Assembly (NCBI GenBank): GCA_007922195.1
Contig: ML682059.1
Location: forward strand, 16,696,205 to 16,760,204
Source: Podocnemis expansa
Lineage: Eukaryota; Chordata; Testudines; Podocnemididae
Reading direction: 5' to 3'
DNA: 64,000 bases
The notes under the pieces were generated by a model. The model ran no database searches. It was not told where the DNA came from and worked only from the letters and a program-made list of their open reading frames with translations. The position numbers were made by a program, and so were the translations under genes. How positions within the stretch are numbered: the stretch's first letter is position 1; the number at the start of each line of letters is the position of its first letter. Of this stretch, positions 9,483 through 22,063 are shown piece after piece.

Positions 9483-11772
9483 GGATATGTCCACACAAGG
9501 TTTTTATTTTGAAACAGCGACTGTTGTTTCGAAATAAAACATGTCAGGTCCACACCACATTTCTTTATTTCAGAATGACGGAGCCCGTCATTTTGAACTA
9601 ATAAAACCTCGAGTGGAATAGAAATAACCCTTGTTTCAAAAGGGTAGTTTTGAAACAAGGCAGTTGGGACCAGGGGCATTGCTGCCCCAGGGAAGCACCC
9701 GGGGCATGGGCCCAGGCCACGCCCCCTACCAAGAGGCCACACCCCCTGGCCATAAGCCACACCGCTGGGTGGGAATGAAGCCGAGAGCACAGCCGGGAAC
9801 GGGGCTGGGAGTGGCTTCTGCGGCCATGTGCGGCTGAGCCCCAGCTCCCTGGCTGGGAACGGGGCTGGGGCGGCCACGGGCAGCTGGGCCCCAGATCCCT
9901 CACCAGGGATGGGGCTGCTGCGGCTGTGGGCAGCCGGTCCCCAGATCCCGAGCTGGGGGCGGGGCCAGGAGCAGCCTCCATGACTGCAGGTGGCTGAGCC
10001 ACAGATCTCTGGCCAGAGACAGGGCTGCTGCGGCCGCGGGCGGCTGAGCCCTGGATCCCCGGCCAGTGACAGGGCTGCCGCGGCTGCAGGCAGCTGGGTC
10101 CTGGATCTCCAGCCTGACTGGGCCAGAGGCCTGGGGTGGGGAGCCGCCGGACCCACGACACTGGCGCCGGGATTTGGGGCACATGCTCTGTGTTCCTGGT
10201 GCCAGCAACGCCCCTGGTTGGGACACCTTGTTTTGAAACAACCCCTTTCAAAACAGGGGTTAGACCTTCCTCCCAGGGTGCATGGCGCCCTGGGAGAAAG
10301 CCCCCCCCCCAGCACCCCGGCCAGGGTGCTGGCGGAGGTGCAGTGGGCACAGCAGGCAGTGGGGGTGGGGGACTGCAGCCCTGCAGGCTGGCGGGTGCAG
10401 ACCTGCTTTGCCCACTTTAGCCTTGGGGCTGCTCTAGCCCCCATGAGCTGGTGGATGTGAGACCTGGTCCCTCCAGCCCATGGGGGCTGGAGCAGCCCTG
10501 GGGCTACAGTGGGGAAAGTGGAGTGAGGAGCCACAGGTCCCCTTGGCTGCTTTGCCCCCCCGCTGTCAAAGGGGCCTAGCCAGCTCCTGCTCCCGCTGTG
10601 GGGAGCAGGAGCTGGCAACCCCGGCAAGGGGGTCAAGCCAGATCCTGCACCCCCAGGGGACCACCAGCCAGCAACTCTGGCAAGGAGGTCCAGCCTCGTG
10701 TCCCCTGGATGCCTGTAAGCATCCAGGGGTGATACCCACTCCCCTAGCCCCTGCCAGGCTCCCCAGCCTAGTCCATTTCACAGAAATGAAATGGACCAGG
10801 CTGCAGAGTCAAGTGGCTCCTCAGCCTGATCAATTTCACTGGAAGCCTGGCAGGGGCTGGGGGAGCAGGCATCACCCCTGGTCGCTTGCAGGTGGCCAGT
10901 GTGGGGGGACCAGGGCGCAGGAGAGGTCTGCCCCTGAAGCCTCGCCGCCCCCCAGACCAGGCAGCGGGGCAAGCGGCTCCAGCACCCGCTGCCCCACTAG
11001 CTGCCAGGCGCCAGCTCCGGGACCCCCCTCCCCAGGCTGGCTGGGGGCAAGACCCACAAGCCGGCTTGGGGACCACCCCCCCTAGGCTTGCCAGGGCAGT
11101 GGTGGAAAGCTGGGTGGGGACCTGTGACCCCCACTGCTGCTGACGAGGGGGGGGCAGCAGGGGAAGCCAGCTCTCCACCAGCTCCCCACCAAGCCCAGGC
11201 AGTGGGGCCAGGGGGATCCAGAAGCCAGCTTTCCCCAGCAATGCCAGGGCTGGAGGCTTCAAGCTTCAGAACACAGGGAGCCTGGCTCTCACCCACACTC
11301 CTGGGGCTGCAGCAGCCAAGCCCCCTGGGCAGCAGGGAGCTGGCTCCCACCTGTCCTGCTGGGGCTGCAGGCTTGGAGCCCCAGGGGCACGGGGATCTGG
11401 GTCTCACCCACGCTCCTGGGGCTGCAGGCCACCCCAGGGTCTGTCCCCCACTGGTGTACCAGCAGGGGGGGATGCAGTGCAGGGGGATCCCTGCCCTTGG
11501 GGCTGTTTTCCCCTGCCTGGCTCTAAGTTGAGAGCCAGGCAGGGGATTGGGTGGTAACATGGCCCTGCCAGGGGGCCATGTTGCCACACCTCCCATGCTA
11601 CTCCTCTGCTAAATTAAAATAGCATGTCCACACTCAGGGCATGCTATTTCGATTTGAGTGCTCCCCTTAATTCTAATTAACATTTTCTTAATTCAAATTA
11701 ACTTATTTTGAAATAAGGACTTTATTTCAAAATAACTTATTTTGAAATAACATTTAACGGGTGGACACAGCT
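9483..11772. mobile_element. Large foldback element, TTATTTCGAAATAA family
   Basis: Both ends resemble the GG-TATGTCCACAC family terminus (ggatatgtccacac / gggtggacacagct), with tct on each side (9480-9482, 11773-11775) as a probable 3-bp target duplication. The arms hold many 'ttatttcaaaataa' or 'ttattttgaaataa' palindromes, for example 11703-11716, 11722-11735 and 11737-11750. The interior is about 1.9 kb of GC-rich sequence with a minisatellite (9790-10115), several inverted repeats, and the conserved core catgttgccacacctcccat (11577-11596). No transposase frame was seen; the 394- and 250-codon minus-strand frames are GC-rich and repetitive. Confidence 0.75.
9790..10115. repeat. GC-rich minisatellite, about six 50-60-bp units
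   Basis: Units begin with a ggga(a/t)cgggg- or gacagggctg-like core at about 9794, 9855, 9906, 9956, 10013 and 10063. Each contains a variant of 'gcggc(c/t)g.gggc(a/g)gctg'. It lies within the foldback element. Confidence 0.75.
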
Positions 11773-11775
11773 TCT

Positions 11776-12165
11776 GTGCATAACTCTAGGGCTAAATCTT
11801 GAAGTTCTTGCTTTATCAGAACCTGTTCAAACAAGCATATACATAAAATAAATACTCAGGTATAAAATCTGTGTTCCCCTTAAATAGCTGGTAGGTAAGC
11901 CTATATATTTTAGGTAGAATAAAGAAAGCATGAAGATAAGGTAATGATAAGCACAGACAAGTTTCATACTGTAGAAATCATGCAGAGATCAAATAGTATC
12001 CCTATCTATTACCATAGAATTGGCTGTCAAATGGCAGCAATCTTTGAAATGCTAGGCAGAACAGGTTTTTAGAAGTTGCTAAGACATTATGGAGTCCCTC
12101 AGAAATTTGTCAACATTATGAAGAGTCTACGTAAATATTGCATCTTAGGTAATATATATAATTAG
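11776..12165. other. No recognised feature
   Basis: AT-rich spacer between two repeat elements. Confidence 0.5.
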
Positions 12166-12167
12166 TT

Positions 12168-12358
12168 TGGGTCTTGCCCGTGCTTAGTTCAAACTAAAGT
12201 TCAAACTAAGTGCAGAAGTCTGGACTAGTGCTGGCTCTTACTAGTTCGGACTAAGAAATTTCTTAGCTTGAACTAGGGAAAGCCTAGTGTAGCCATGGAG
12301 TAAATTACTTTGGACTAAGCTTTCTTAGTCTGGACTAATTTGCCAATGTAGAGATAGT
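12168..12358. mobile_element. Foldback element, TTAGTTCGAACTAA family, degenerate
   Basis: Contains 'ttagttcaaactaa' and related half sites ('ttagtctggactaa', 'tagttcggactaag'). The ends gggtcttgcccgtgc and aatgtagagatag are worn versions of the family terminus. Internal 'agtctggactagtgct' matches the internal site of the copies at 21740, 33814 and 62239. Confidence 0.6.
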
Positions 12359-12690
12359 GAAAACACATTATCTTCATGCCTGTGCACAATTTCTAGGGCT
12401 GCAAATTAATACAGAGAACACTAAACCCAGGAAACTTAATATGAAACACCAGCAACCGTTTCAGGGATTGACACAGAAGAGATCTGATATCTCATAGAGC
12501 TTGGAAACCTTATAAGCACACTAAATGGAACAGCCAAAAGCATTAACGCCAGAAAAGTGAAATCCAGACAAGCCTTTAACTCTAAAACCAACCAGGAGAA
12601 ACAGAAATCTTACCTCCCAAGTTAAACTTTCAGTATTCAACACCATTGTAAATTCAGCCATATCATATACGCTGAAGCTTGGAGGCAAGG

Positions 12691-12966
12691 TCAGGTCTTT
12701 ACTGGCAGCAAAGTTCAGGAGAACTAGACAGTGTTACCACTTTTGTAACTCCCATCGATGTCCTAACTCTCCTTCAGTATGGCAACTTCACTGTGCTGTG
12801 CCAACAGGCAATGCTTCTCCATCAATGCACTTCTATGCCACTTGAAGAGGTGGTTTTATTAAGTCGATCTCTGGATCAACTTAATGAGTCTTAAATGACC
12901 ACTAAATCCATCTGGAAAGATAAATCTGACAGTGGCAAATTTGCCACCATCAGTGTAGATGTCGCC
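12691..12966 (+). mobile_element. Repeat family E copy 1 (ends in AGTGTAGATGTGGCC-like terminus)
   Basis: Shares an ordered set of blocks with 19262-19495 and 51917-52207: 'aactctccttcagt', 'cactgtgctgtg', 'tatgccacttga.g.ggt', 'ctggaaagat.aatctgacag', and the end 'ccatcagtgtagatgt'. The right end resembles the foldback families' AGTGTAGACATAGCC. The 71-codon open frame inside is not coding. Confidence 0.65.
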
Positions 12967-13019
12967 TTAGTCAGATTTAACTGTCTAAACTCCAGGTTTT
13001 CATAAACAGCTCCCGTAGA

Positions 13020-13815
13020 TAAATCTTAGATTAAAAAAAAAAACCCTCTAGAGGAGGACAAATTAGAAACTGATAAGACACAAAATTGTGGAACAAAAAT
13101 GAGATGGCTAGAACATATGTGAAAGAAAGGCCTGAGTAACATACTAAACCAGGCATTGGACTGGAACCCTATGGAAAGAGTTCTTCCACTGCTGCTACTA
13201 CTAGTGGAGCTGTGTCAGTGGAAGTGGAGGTGGGAAATTGAGAGAAAAAAGTTAATTGTATAGCCAAAACTGTCCAAGGATTGCACAGAAACACAAAACA
13301 CAGGCATGATTTAAAGTTATCAAAATGGCAGGGGGAAAAGTTAGGACTGCAGAGAAGGCAGCGATGAAAGTTTCTAGTCTATGGAATACAGAGGCATAAA
13401 AGAGAAATATACATTATGTGTTGGGTGTTTTATTTGTCCTTTATTTTTTCTGCCATGAAAATTTACTCTCATGAAACTTTGCTCCTTCCAGTTTTTAGAA
13501 ATTTGTCTACATCCATCATATCTTAGAAGGGCCATTTGTATAAAAACTTTTATTTGGGGTTGTGTGGCGTGTTCTTGGTAAAATATAAATTTGGTGACAA
13601 AATTAATGGATATACTCTATGTTTCATTAAGAAGTTGATGAACTCTGAATGTAAAGCATTATTTTTTGTTTGGCTTGTTTCCAGTCATGAAACTAGCCCA
13701 TCTGAATAAGCCTTGTCTGCCACTGATTCATTTAAATGTGGACTTAGAAATGCAGTCCAATTCAATTAGATAATCACAAGCTAATATATTTGAAAATTTG
13801 CATTGAAGGTATACA
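13020..13815. other. No recognised feature
   Basis: AT-rich non-coding sequence. Confidence 0.5.
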
Positions 13816-13819
13816 CTAT

Positions 13820-14679
13820 GGGTATCTCTACACTGAAAAGTTTTTTTCAGGATAAGGAAGCTTATCCCAAAATAAGTTTTCCATGTCCAGGCAGGCATTT
13901 TGCTTTTTTGAAAAAAAGCTCTTCTGTATTTCAAAAAAATTAAGAACTTTTTTGAAATCACTAAGCCTGCTTTTCTTTCAAAAGAGCAAATCTTTTGAAA
14001 TAGTTATTTTGAAAGAAGCCATTCCAGGCCATGAAATTGGCTGTTTTCAAAATAATTATCAGGGATTCTCCCGGGAAGGGCTGCATTTTGCTGGGGGTCC
14101 CTTCCCCATCAGAGCAGGATTCCCCATCCGGGGGGCGGGGTTGCCCCCTGTGGCACTGTTCCCTGAGGAAGGCAGAGTCCCCAGATGTGGTTGCGCTCTC
14201 TGGTGGCAGAGCCAGAGAACCCCACTGGGGCTTCTTTGCCAACCGAGGCAGCCTGGGACCACCAGCGGGGCAGTGCTCCTTCCTGGGCAGTGAGGGAATG
14301 GGAGTGTTGCTGATCTGCCTCCTCCAGCCCCTCAGGCTGGGGGTTGGCTAGCAGGGGGCTAGGTGAGCAGCAATTGTGGGGGGGAAGCAACACCCCTGGT
14401 CCCTGGTTGCCCAGCAGGGAACACTGCCCCACTGGGGTTCCTGGCTGCCCTGGGGGGTATCTGTCCCCCAGAGGGGAAACCTGTTTGGGGGGGGGGGAAT
14501 CCATTTCGACACAGAGAGCCCGATGTAGACTCTCTGAGTCGAAATACTAATTCCTACTTTATTTCAAAAGAGGAGTCTCGTGAAGACTCACTTTTTCGAA
14601 ATTATTATTTCAAATTAATATCTGCATAGTTATTTCAAAATGGCTATTTTGAAATAACTTTGCCAGTATAGACATAGCC
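13820..14679. mobile_element. Foldback element, TTATTTCGAAATAA family, with GC-rich interior
   Basis: Bounded by gggtatctctacactg and cagtatagacatagcc. The arms are rich in 'ttttgaaat' and 'atttcaaa' palindromic half-sites, for example 'gttattttgaaag' on the left and 'tatttcaaaatgg' plus 'ctattttgaaataac' on the right. The GC-rich interior (about 14070-14530) encodes nothing recognisable; overlapping open frames on both strands are compositional. Flanking trinucleotides are tat and ttt, so a target duplication is not exact. Confidence 0.75.
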
Positions 14680-14939
14680 TTTTTGTATGTATTTTACCGG
14701 TATCAAAAGTGTTCCAGGTAATGGGATGTTTATAAAATATTGTACCTAAACTGGTAAGAATCATAGGTGTGTATGCTGTTGATTCTCTCACACAACTCCT
14801 TTCTCTGTTATTGGACAAAGCTATAACTCTGTATTTTGTTGCTCGGGACACGTTCTGATTGGAACGCGCTCGTTGCCATTAGCAGCGCTTATCGCGGGTG
14901 CTGTGAAAGCTGCCCTTTAATGGAGTGGCTCTATTGAGC

Positions 14940-14996
14940 CATGCCGCGCTGCCTGGAGCTTTGCCCCATTGGCCCCACCATAGTTATGGCTTTGTT
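14940..14996 (+). repeat. Terminal fragment related to the TIR element at 46621-47086
   Basis: 'gctttgccccattggc', then 'catagttatggc', parallels the right end of the 46621-47086 element ('gctttgccccattggctcc', 'ctagttatggccc'). The left part was not identified. Confidence 0.5.
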
Positions 14997-14999
14997 AGT

Positions 15000-16985
15000 G
15001 GGTGTTCCTTTTGTGGTATACACTGAGATTTTAAGAGCCTCATAGGCATTGTCTAGTCTATAATATTTGTTTTGTTGTTTTTGTTGGTTTCTTTGTTTTT
15101 TTATTTTTAATTTGCTGACTTTGCTACTGCTACTGCAGTTGAGATTATATTAACATCACTAAGATGTGTAATAAAGACTGACATGAGGGGTCCACCAGCG
15201 TTTTACCAATTGTGTCATCTGGAAATTTTGAGGAGAGTTAGACAAGAGAAGAAAATACAGTGGCTCTCATACCCTAGTTCTTTCACCGGAGCTGCACCAG
15301 TGACAGAGGTGATAAAAAGTTTTAAGGATAAAGGTTACTTATATAAACAGTGGTAGGTAGTATGAATTCATCAGAGAACTCTTCATATATACTTTTGAAA
15401 ACCTGTTAACTACTTGCACCAAAGTTAAAATCTGTAGACATTATAAATGGCTCCAACCCACCACACATGAGCTTCTCAAATTTTGGCATGTGTGCTTGGA
15501 TTTCAACCCCAGATCTCAATCTATCCCCACAGTATTTAATGCAGTCAGTAGAATGTAGTGCAAACAATGTTTTTTGTTTGTTTGTTTCAGATTTCAGGGC
15601 AAAATTTGAGAAATGCAACGTATCTACATCAGCAATGGGGAAACTCTGTAGGTCCAGTGGTAAAAAGAAGGCAGTGCAAGTAAAAGGAAGACACATGGTA
15701 TTGGACAATAGGCAGCTCCTCCACACAGGGATTCTCTGAGGGCTGCTGACAGGACAGCGTTCCCCAGCTCCTAGGATTTAGCCCAACACAAGAGGGATGT
15801 GGATCCTCTCTCGGCTTTGTTCCAGCATCCTCATGCTACCCATCTGAACTGGAATGGGAACCTGGCCTGACAGATGCTGCAGATATAGCCAATTACTTGT
15901 TTACGGGATCTGGAAGGATTTTTTTTTATTGGTCAACTGGAGGAGGACCAGGGAATTTTTTGCCTTTCTCACAGCACCTTCAAGTCTCAGTGGGCTAAGT
16001 AGGAATGCACTTATAACCAGCTGAGCATTGGGGTGGAGGTGCTTATTCATTGCAACTTGCAGCTGATTGCCTGTGTGATTAAGAGAATAAAATGAACTGT
16101 TCTTAGAGGTAAAATACCTGGAGTTCTGTGTTAAGCTTTGGGCCCAAGTGGAAGGGCAAGACCTTGTGGCTCTTTTGGGCTGATGTCTCTTGCAGGGTGG
16201 GGCTTCTAGCACTCTGAGAAAGCTGAATTCTGTGGGTAGATCTAAGGAAAGTCTCACCCCCAATATGAGTTATACGTAAGATCCTTGTAACCTCTGCATT
16301 GAAACCAATTAAATGCCTAGTATAGGAGAGTGGGAGTGAGGAAACAGTAGGGTCCCTCCTCTTCATTAAAGTTTAATTAAAGTCATGATCTGCTACTTAA
16401 TCCATGCATGTGCCTGTCTTCATTTTGCCACTGTGTCCACATCAAATAAAGTGAGCACTTTGGATTTCATAAGCTCTTCACTTTTCAAAGTGGTGGAAAG
16501 ACAAGATTAACCGGTGAGTGATTTCTATTCCTTTGGGTAAAAATCTCATCAGTTCAGTTTTGAAATTTACACTAAGGTCTAATCAGAACCTTGATGATGA
16601 TGAGTCCTAAAATCTGACCTGTGAATATTTGTTTAAACCTAATTTTGATTCTAACTGAAATACAAAATTTAACACCTCTGTTGAACTGAAGTAAAAAGCT
16701 AGAGACAAGGTATTCTAGGATTTTTTTTTCTTTGTTAGAAGGTCATAATTCTAGGGCTTTTGTGTCTTAATGTTTATGAAATTTTAGCTCATATTTGCCT
16801 GCAAGATATAATGTGCTGACAGATTTTTCTGTGATTTCAGAAGTTACATACCATCTTCAGTACTCAGCTGAATGGTCAGCTCTAGAGATCTTTCCCACTT
16901 GTCTGTTCCTCTGTGGCTGCAAAGGCTTGACAGCTGACTCCAGCATGGGAGTTGACTTCATGCATCCATGTCTGTGTAACTCTTC
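15000..16985. other. No recognised feature
   Basis: Mixed-composition non-coding sequence. Minus-strand frames at 15406-15726 and 15901-16366 show no domain. A moderately GC-rich stretch at 15900-16370 could be an unrecognised repeat. Confidence 0.4.
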
Positions 16986-17029
16986 TGCCAGGGCAAGCTG
17001 GCAAAACAAGGGCCAGGTTCTATATCTAG

Positions 17030-17700
17030 GGGTTTCCCGATGATGCAGCACCACCAAATGGCTCGAGCCCCCACCCAGATCTCCGGGAATCCTGCACTGT
17101 TCCCTGGGTACCCCAAAGGGTAAGTAAGGCTTCCCCACTCACAGGCACGCATCTGAGTGTGGTAAATGGAGCTTTTAATAGCAGTAAAACAAAGATGCAA
17201 AAGGCCAAATAACAGAGATCAGCATTTATCTAGGAAACTTAGTATAGAGCAAAGTTCCCAATAACCCACACCGCATAACAGAACATACAAACTTAATGAC
17301 AAAACTAGCACTGATCTGGAGAATCAGTGCTAACTAGGCTCCCAACCAACCCTAAGGTACGTAGGAAGTGTCTTTTACACTAGCTGGCCACTGACGCCAT
17401 CTACCGGTCACTCACTCCATCCTCTAGAACTGGTTCCTGAGCTCTGCCCGCTGTCTGCTGGCTCCACCCTCTGGTCCCTCATGTCACCCAGCTCACCACT
17501 GGCCACTTTCGCTGACCGCTGGCTCTGCCCGCTGTCAACTGGTGCTGCCCTCTGGTCCCTCATGTCACCCAGCTAGCCGCTGGCTGCTTTCACCATTCAC
17601 CAGCTTCACTCCATTGCTTTCCCCAGCTCAGGGAGAAAGAGTTCTCCTTGGCTCAATGATTATCAGCTCTCTTAGGTTTTAACAGCTGATAATAGCTATT
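17030..17700 (-). repeat. Possible solitary LTR or LTR-like repeat, antisense
   Basis: Composition and layout (a CT-rich block, a tandem duplication near 17451-17600, an 'ataatc' region and a GC-rich end) recall an old endogenous-retrovirus LTR read on the minus strand. I could not define TG/CA ends, a primer-binding site or internal viral genes. It could equally be another interspersed repeat. Confidence 0.3.
17451..17600. repeat. Tandem duplication of about 72 bp
   Basis: Two adjacent units share 'gctctgcccgctgtc', 'ccctctggtccctcatgtca' and 'cacccagct'. The second starts about 72 bp after the first. Confidence 0.8.
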
Positions 17701-18089
17701 TCCATAAGAAAGAAGAAAAGAAGCAATAGGGAAGGAGACAAATACTGCCTCAAGCATTAAAACTATGCACATCTCCCACTTCTGTTCTTGAGTCTTACAA
17801 ACCTTTTTCTAAGTAAGGGTGTCTTTTATCCATTAGCTAAGCCAGACAGATTTGAAACAGAGAGTAGCAGTTTACCCAAAGAAAGTATTTCATATTTCCC
17901 TTTAGTATAATTACAGATATTGATAGATTTATGAGAAAAGAAAACCCTTATGCTGTTACCCAGTATACTTTGCCCCAGTGCATCCAGTATGCTAATAAGC
18001 TAATTGTGCTCTTTGTATCCATGCTAATACAGGACCCATGCAGATTAGTTGCTCCCCACTGTCAGTTCAGAAGTCGTTAGGCTCATAGG

Positions 18090-18617
18090 CACAGCTTCTA
18101 AGCCTTCCTTACATCTGCATCTAGGTTACTTCTACCCCTCTGCTAGTGGAATTTTATCCCAGATCCTATATGATGCCCAAAGAATGGCTTTCATAAGAAT
18201 GCATTGTGTTGTTCTCTCGACATGTCCAAAAAGCATAATGTGCTATTTGTGGACAATGGTCCCAGTTGCCTGCATACTGGAGTAACTACAAACATTTTGA
18301 TTACAAATGAAGTTGTTCTACTTTATGCCTAGTATAGAACATTGATGTTTTGTGTGGAAAGCCTTCCGTTTTGACCAGTCTGAGCAGCACAGTTTCTATA
18401 TTTCATAACCATACAAGCATACAGTAGGGACACAGCTCAAATAAATCATCTTTGTAATCATGCCAAGATGATGTTGATTCCATATTCTCTGTAAATGACC
18501 AGTGGCAGCTGCTGTGATGTCCATCTGATAGATAAACTCCATGTGAGAGCTGGAGAAACTGTTGAGCATAAAACCTAAATAAAAGCTGGAAACTTCTTTA
18601 ACAGTTTCATTTATCAA
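18090..18617 (-). pseudogene. Non-LTR retrotransposon reverse-transcriptase C-terminal fragment
   Basis: The minus-strand frame 18396-18617 contains VSSFYLGFMLNSFSSSH and then RIWNQHHLGMITKMIYLSCV and CLYGYEI. This follows the 'F-YLGS---SDGS' to 'WN-HH----TK--VY---V---LLYG-E-W' order of non-LTR retrotransposon reverse transcriptases. Further downstream on that strand, past in-frame stops, 'SILGIKW' and 'LFGHVER' correspond to the 'SI-GI-W-D' and 'WIGHV-RM' blocks that follow in that family. The copy is 5'-truncated, with stops and frameshifts. It is distinct from the CR1 copies; the exact clade is not resolved. Confidence 0.65.
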
Positions 18618-18619
18618 AG

Positions 18620-19255
18620 AAATTAGAGTTGTGAGTGAATCTGATCAGAGGAATTGTAGCTTTGTCTTTGACTATGAAATAAAGAAGCCAACCTTAGCTA
18701 ATTCCTCCTACTTTTGCACAAAATCTGTCAGGATTTATACAACAGGAACAACTTCATCAGCTTTGTCCAGCTCTGAGAGAAAGAGATAACCAATCTTAAT
18801 CATATAGATCTGACAGAAATCAGAAAACAATTTTCCCTCTGTCAAATCCTGAATTCTTTGTTCAGAACCACAATTCTCCTTTAAACATTAATTTATCCAT
18901 CCAGAGGAGAAGGAATTTTGAATTTCAGTTCCCAGAGTTTGTTACTCATTCTTCCATTAGGATGTGTGGTTTTCCAACCCATTTAAATTATGAAATTCCT
19001 AAGATCCGCATGATCTCATGGCATGTATAGAAGGCAAGAGGCTTCCAGGAAGATGTTTTTTGCCTCCAGATTGGTGCCCAACTCCATTGGCTCCTGGACC
19101 ACATAATTTTTACAGAAGACACACTTCCAGGATCCATCTTTACTGCTTCTGCTTCTGGAGAGTTTCTATAAAGGATGAAAAAGTGGAAGTGAAAAAATAT
19201 GCAAATTAATATACCTTGAGATTCTCCTCTGCTGATATTGCTTAAGTAAAGTCTG
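18620..19255. other. Little recognised; may extend the LINE fragment
   Basis: Sequence upstream (minus-strand sense) of the reverse-transcriptase fragment. It may be a more decayed part of the same element, but no motif is clear. Confidence 0.35.
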
Positions 19256-19261
19256 GTATCT

Positions 19262-19495
19262 GATGCTGGGAAAATTCAGTGGCAATCAACAGGAGTTATG
19301 CAAGCTATACAGAGAAGCTTGCATAACTCCCTGTCAACTTCTTAACTCCCTTTCAGTGTGGTGTCTTCACTGTGCTGTGAGAATGGATGGGAACTATATT
19401 CCTGACAACACAGCATTATGCCACTTGAGTTGGTGATTTTTCCGCGTTGGTTTCCAGATTGACTTTGCAAGTCTCAGCTGACTAGATGTGGCATA
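19262..19495 (+). mobile_element. Repeat family E copy 2, degenerate
   Basis: Shares 'caacaggagttatgcaagct', 'cttgcataactccc', 'aacttcttaactccc', 'cactgtgctgtg' and 'atgccacttgag' with the copy at 51917. The right terminus is worn ('actagatgtggc'). Confidence 0.6.
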
Positions 19496-19499
19496 AATC

Positions 19500-20455
19500 T
19501 GAGCAAAACCCGATGGCCTCATATACACCCCTCCATATCAATGCAGAGAGAGCAGCATGAACCGGTGAAGGCAGAGATCCACCTGTGTATGCAGCATGAC
19601 CTCTTCAGGCCTTCTGGAATTATTCCAGAGTGTCTATAAGGAATTTTAAACATACAAATTTAAAGGGGTGGTCTCTCTGTTTTATTAAAACACGGCACAA
19701 TCTTCAGGAAATCAAGGCACTTCTACTGTCTGTTCAGCTAATGGTGGTGCAGAAGTTCCACATTTGGATTAATTTCTGTGTGATAGGATATTCATATTTT
19801 TCACTTTCTGATTTTCTTTCTTTAAGAAACTAAAAAAAAAAGATTTTAAGGAAAAAAGCTTGAATATAAATCTTAAATCTGCTAGTTGCAAATATGATTA
19901 TGAATTTTGATAATCTAATAGTTTTAGTTATTCTATATGAGTCAATGCCAGTTGGCTGGGAATTAGAAATAAAATGGGAACTTCAACTGGCATTTAATAG
20001 TGTGTGCTATGGGATTCTTGTATAATTATTTTGAATTCTAAACAAAGAAACAAAAAAAGGTATCAAATCTAAGAAGCATGCAAAATTCACCCTATTTTTT
20101 GCTACTGTATTTTGAGTAATTTTTCTATGAAAGTCAGACCACAAAACACACACTAAGCTCTTTCTCCTGGATGACAATAAATTGTCATCAAAACTATATT
20201 AAAAAAAACATACTCTACAAGTAATACATAATGTCACATACCTATTACATTCTCTAAGACCAAAGAGAATAACCTAATTTGAACTAGAACTGAATAGAAT
20301 TGTTAAACAATCCATTGCATTTTAAACAACATTTAATTAGAAAGACACTTTAAACCACCAAAATGATAAAAATCCAAGAGATTAAAATGTGAGTGTCAAT
20401 TATCATAAAATTCATCATTGTAATTCTTATTAAAACTCGGTGTTTAGATAGGTAA
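19500..20455. other. No recognised feature (AT-rich)
   Basis: AT-rich, no coding or repeat signal. Confidence 0.5.
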
Positions 20456-20459
20456 TGAT

Positions 20460-21015
20460 TTTATAATATGGCAATTTGCATAAGGAGCCCTGAGATGGCT
20501 TATTATTTCGATCCTACACAATTACAATTCCAGCTCCATACATCAGAGCTCTTAGCAATGTAAAATCACTGCGCTAATTAATAAGCCATTTACTGACTGC
20601 AGCTAGTTATGGTGGTCCTGCAGCTGACCTTACGGAAGATGAGCCATCTCTGAAGTGCCTGTGTGTAACTACAAACATAATGATGTGCCAGGAGGGAATC
20701 ATTAAAAATAATTTACACAAGCCTTCATTTACAAGATCTTTTGATAGCATGCTTCCCCGGTGTTTAGAACCACAGTGCAACCCCTACCATTTGGAAAGTG
20801 CCAAGCAGGAGAGTGAACGAGGATACCTAAGTGGTTAATTAAGAGCCATTCGGACGCCACAAGAGCCTCCTGAAAAATCCCTCTGATGTCTGCTGTGTCA
20901 AATGTCTCTCACAGGCAAAACCACAAGAGGTAGCTGCCATAGCAGGCTAATTATTGGGGAGTAAGAGCAGCTGAGAATTGCCTGTCATTGAGTCCTTGCT
21001 GTGAGCACCCAAGCT
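20460..21015. promoter_or_regulatory. Candidate conserved non-coding element (enhancer-like)
   Basis: A block of balanced, non-repetitive composition with an octamer-like ATTTGCAT (in 'ggcaatttgcataagg'), TAATTA-type homeodomain cores ('gctaattaataagcc', 'ggttaattaagagcc', 'ggctaattattgg') and no open frame. This texture resembles deeply conserved vertebrate developmental enhancers. Conservation cannot be seen from one sequence, so this is an inference. Confidence 0.4.
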
Positions 21016-21734
21016 CAGGAAAGAGATCTTTTGTGTTGCTGGACTTGGAAGAAACAGCAGAAATACGATATTGTAATATTCAGAAATGACTGAACAAGTC
21101 ATAAAAGTGTATAATTTCATAGAAAATTATCAGCTTATAGTATTTGATGTATTTAGTTGCTTTTCACTTTCTACAGTTATCCCAGTTCTAACACGTGTTT
21201 GTTAAGGTTTTGATCTGGAAGACTTTTAAGCAAACAGTAACATAACTGTGCTTTATAAGACTGAACAAAGACTTTAAAACATCAAAGACATTTTTATTGC
21301 ATAAAACTATTTTAAGCAGCAATACAAATCTTGCAAGGGGACCATTTTTTTAAAGGAGAAAAACATAAAATAAGCTATAGCATAGTGAGATGGAATGAAA
21401 ATATAAAAATGCAAAGAAATTATAATAATTTCACTATGTATTAGTTTCCCTGTGTTCAGTAAAAGTATCAAAAGTAAAACTGTGTTATTGTCACAGCCTA
21501 ACTCCCTCAGCAGACACAGATGAACATCATAATAACAAGCAAAAGGAGTAACTCTTAGCTCAGATCCTATGACAGACAGGAACAGAGCTGTCACCATCAG
21601 TGGCCAGTATCTTATTAGTTTATGGGCCTAGCAGGGATTTTCCCCAACCTGACTGGAGGACTTGAGATCCTCTTGTCAGTTCATTGGTCTCTTCCACAAC
21701 TTTCAGAACAAATAGCTCCACTGGCAAGAAGCAT

Positions 21735-22063
21735 CCAAACTAAGCAAGCTTAGTCTGGACTAATTTAGTCCATGTCTGCACTAGGCTTTGCCTAGTTCAA
21801 ACTCAGAAATTTATTAGTTTGAATTAAGCAAAGCTTAGTCCAAACTAGTAAATTCAACTGGTTAGTCCAGACTAAGTGCTTAGTTCAAACTAGTGTGATG
21901 TAGACACAGACTAATGGATTAGTTCAAACTAAAAAAGTTCAGTCTGAGCTATTAGTTCAAACTAGCTGTGCTTACTAGATCAAACTAAAGTTAGTTTGAA
22001 CTAGGATGCATGGCTAGTTCGAACTAGCAAGTCTGAACTAAAAAATCAGATGTAGACATAGCC
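21735..22063. mobile_element. Foldback element, TTAGTTCGAACTAA family
   Basis: Dense 'tagttcaaactag' and 'ttagtttgaactag' palindromes, including an intact CpG copy ctagttcgaactag at 22014-22027. The right end is agatgtagacatagcc. The left end is not clear and may be truncated. The internal 'catgtctgcactagg' and 'gtgatgtagacacagac' are extra copies of the terminal motif. Confidence 0.75.

Noticed and set aside
9452..10636. 394-codon minus-strand open frame (and the overlapping 250-codon frame)
   Set aside because: Lies in a GC-rich repeat interior where stops are rare; the translation is proline/serine/alanine-rich, follows the minisatellite, and shows no domain. Long frames occur on both strands.
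10480..11596. Overlapping 147-201-codon frames on both strands
   Set aside because: Composition-driven frames within the foldback element; no recognisable motif.
17030..17960. Full endogenous retrovirus
   Set aside because: Only LTR-like composition was seen; no gag, pol or env similarity was recognised nearby.
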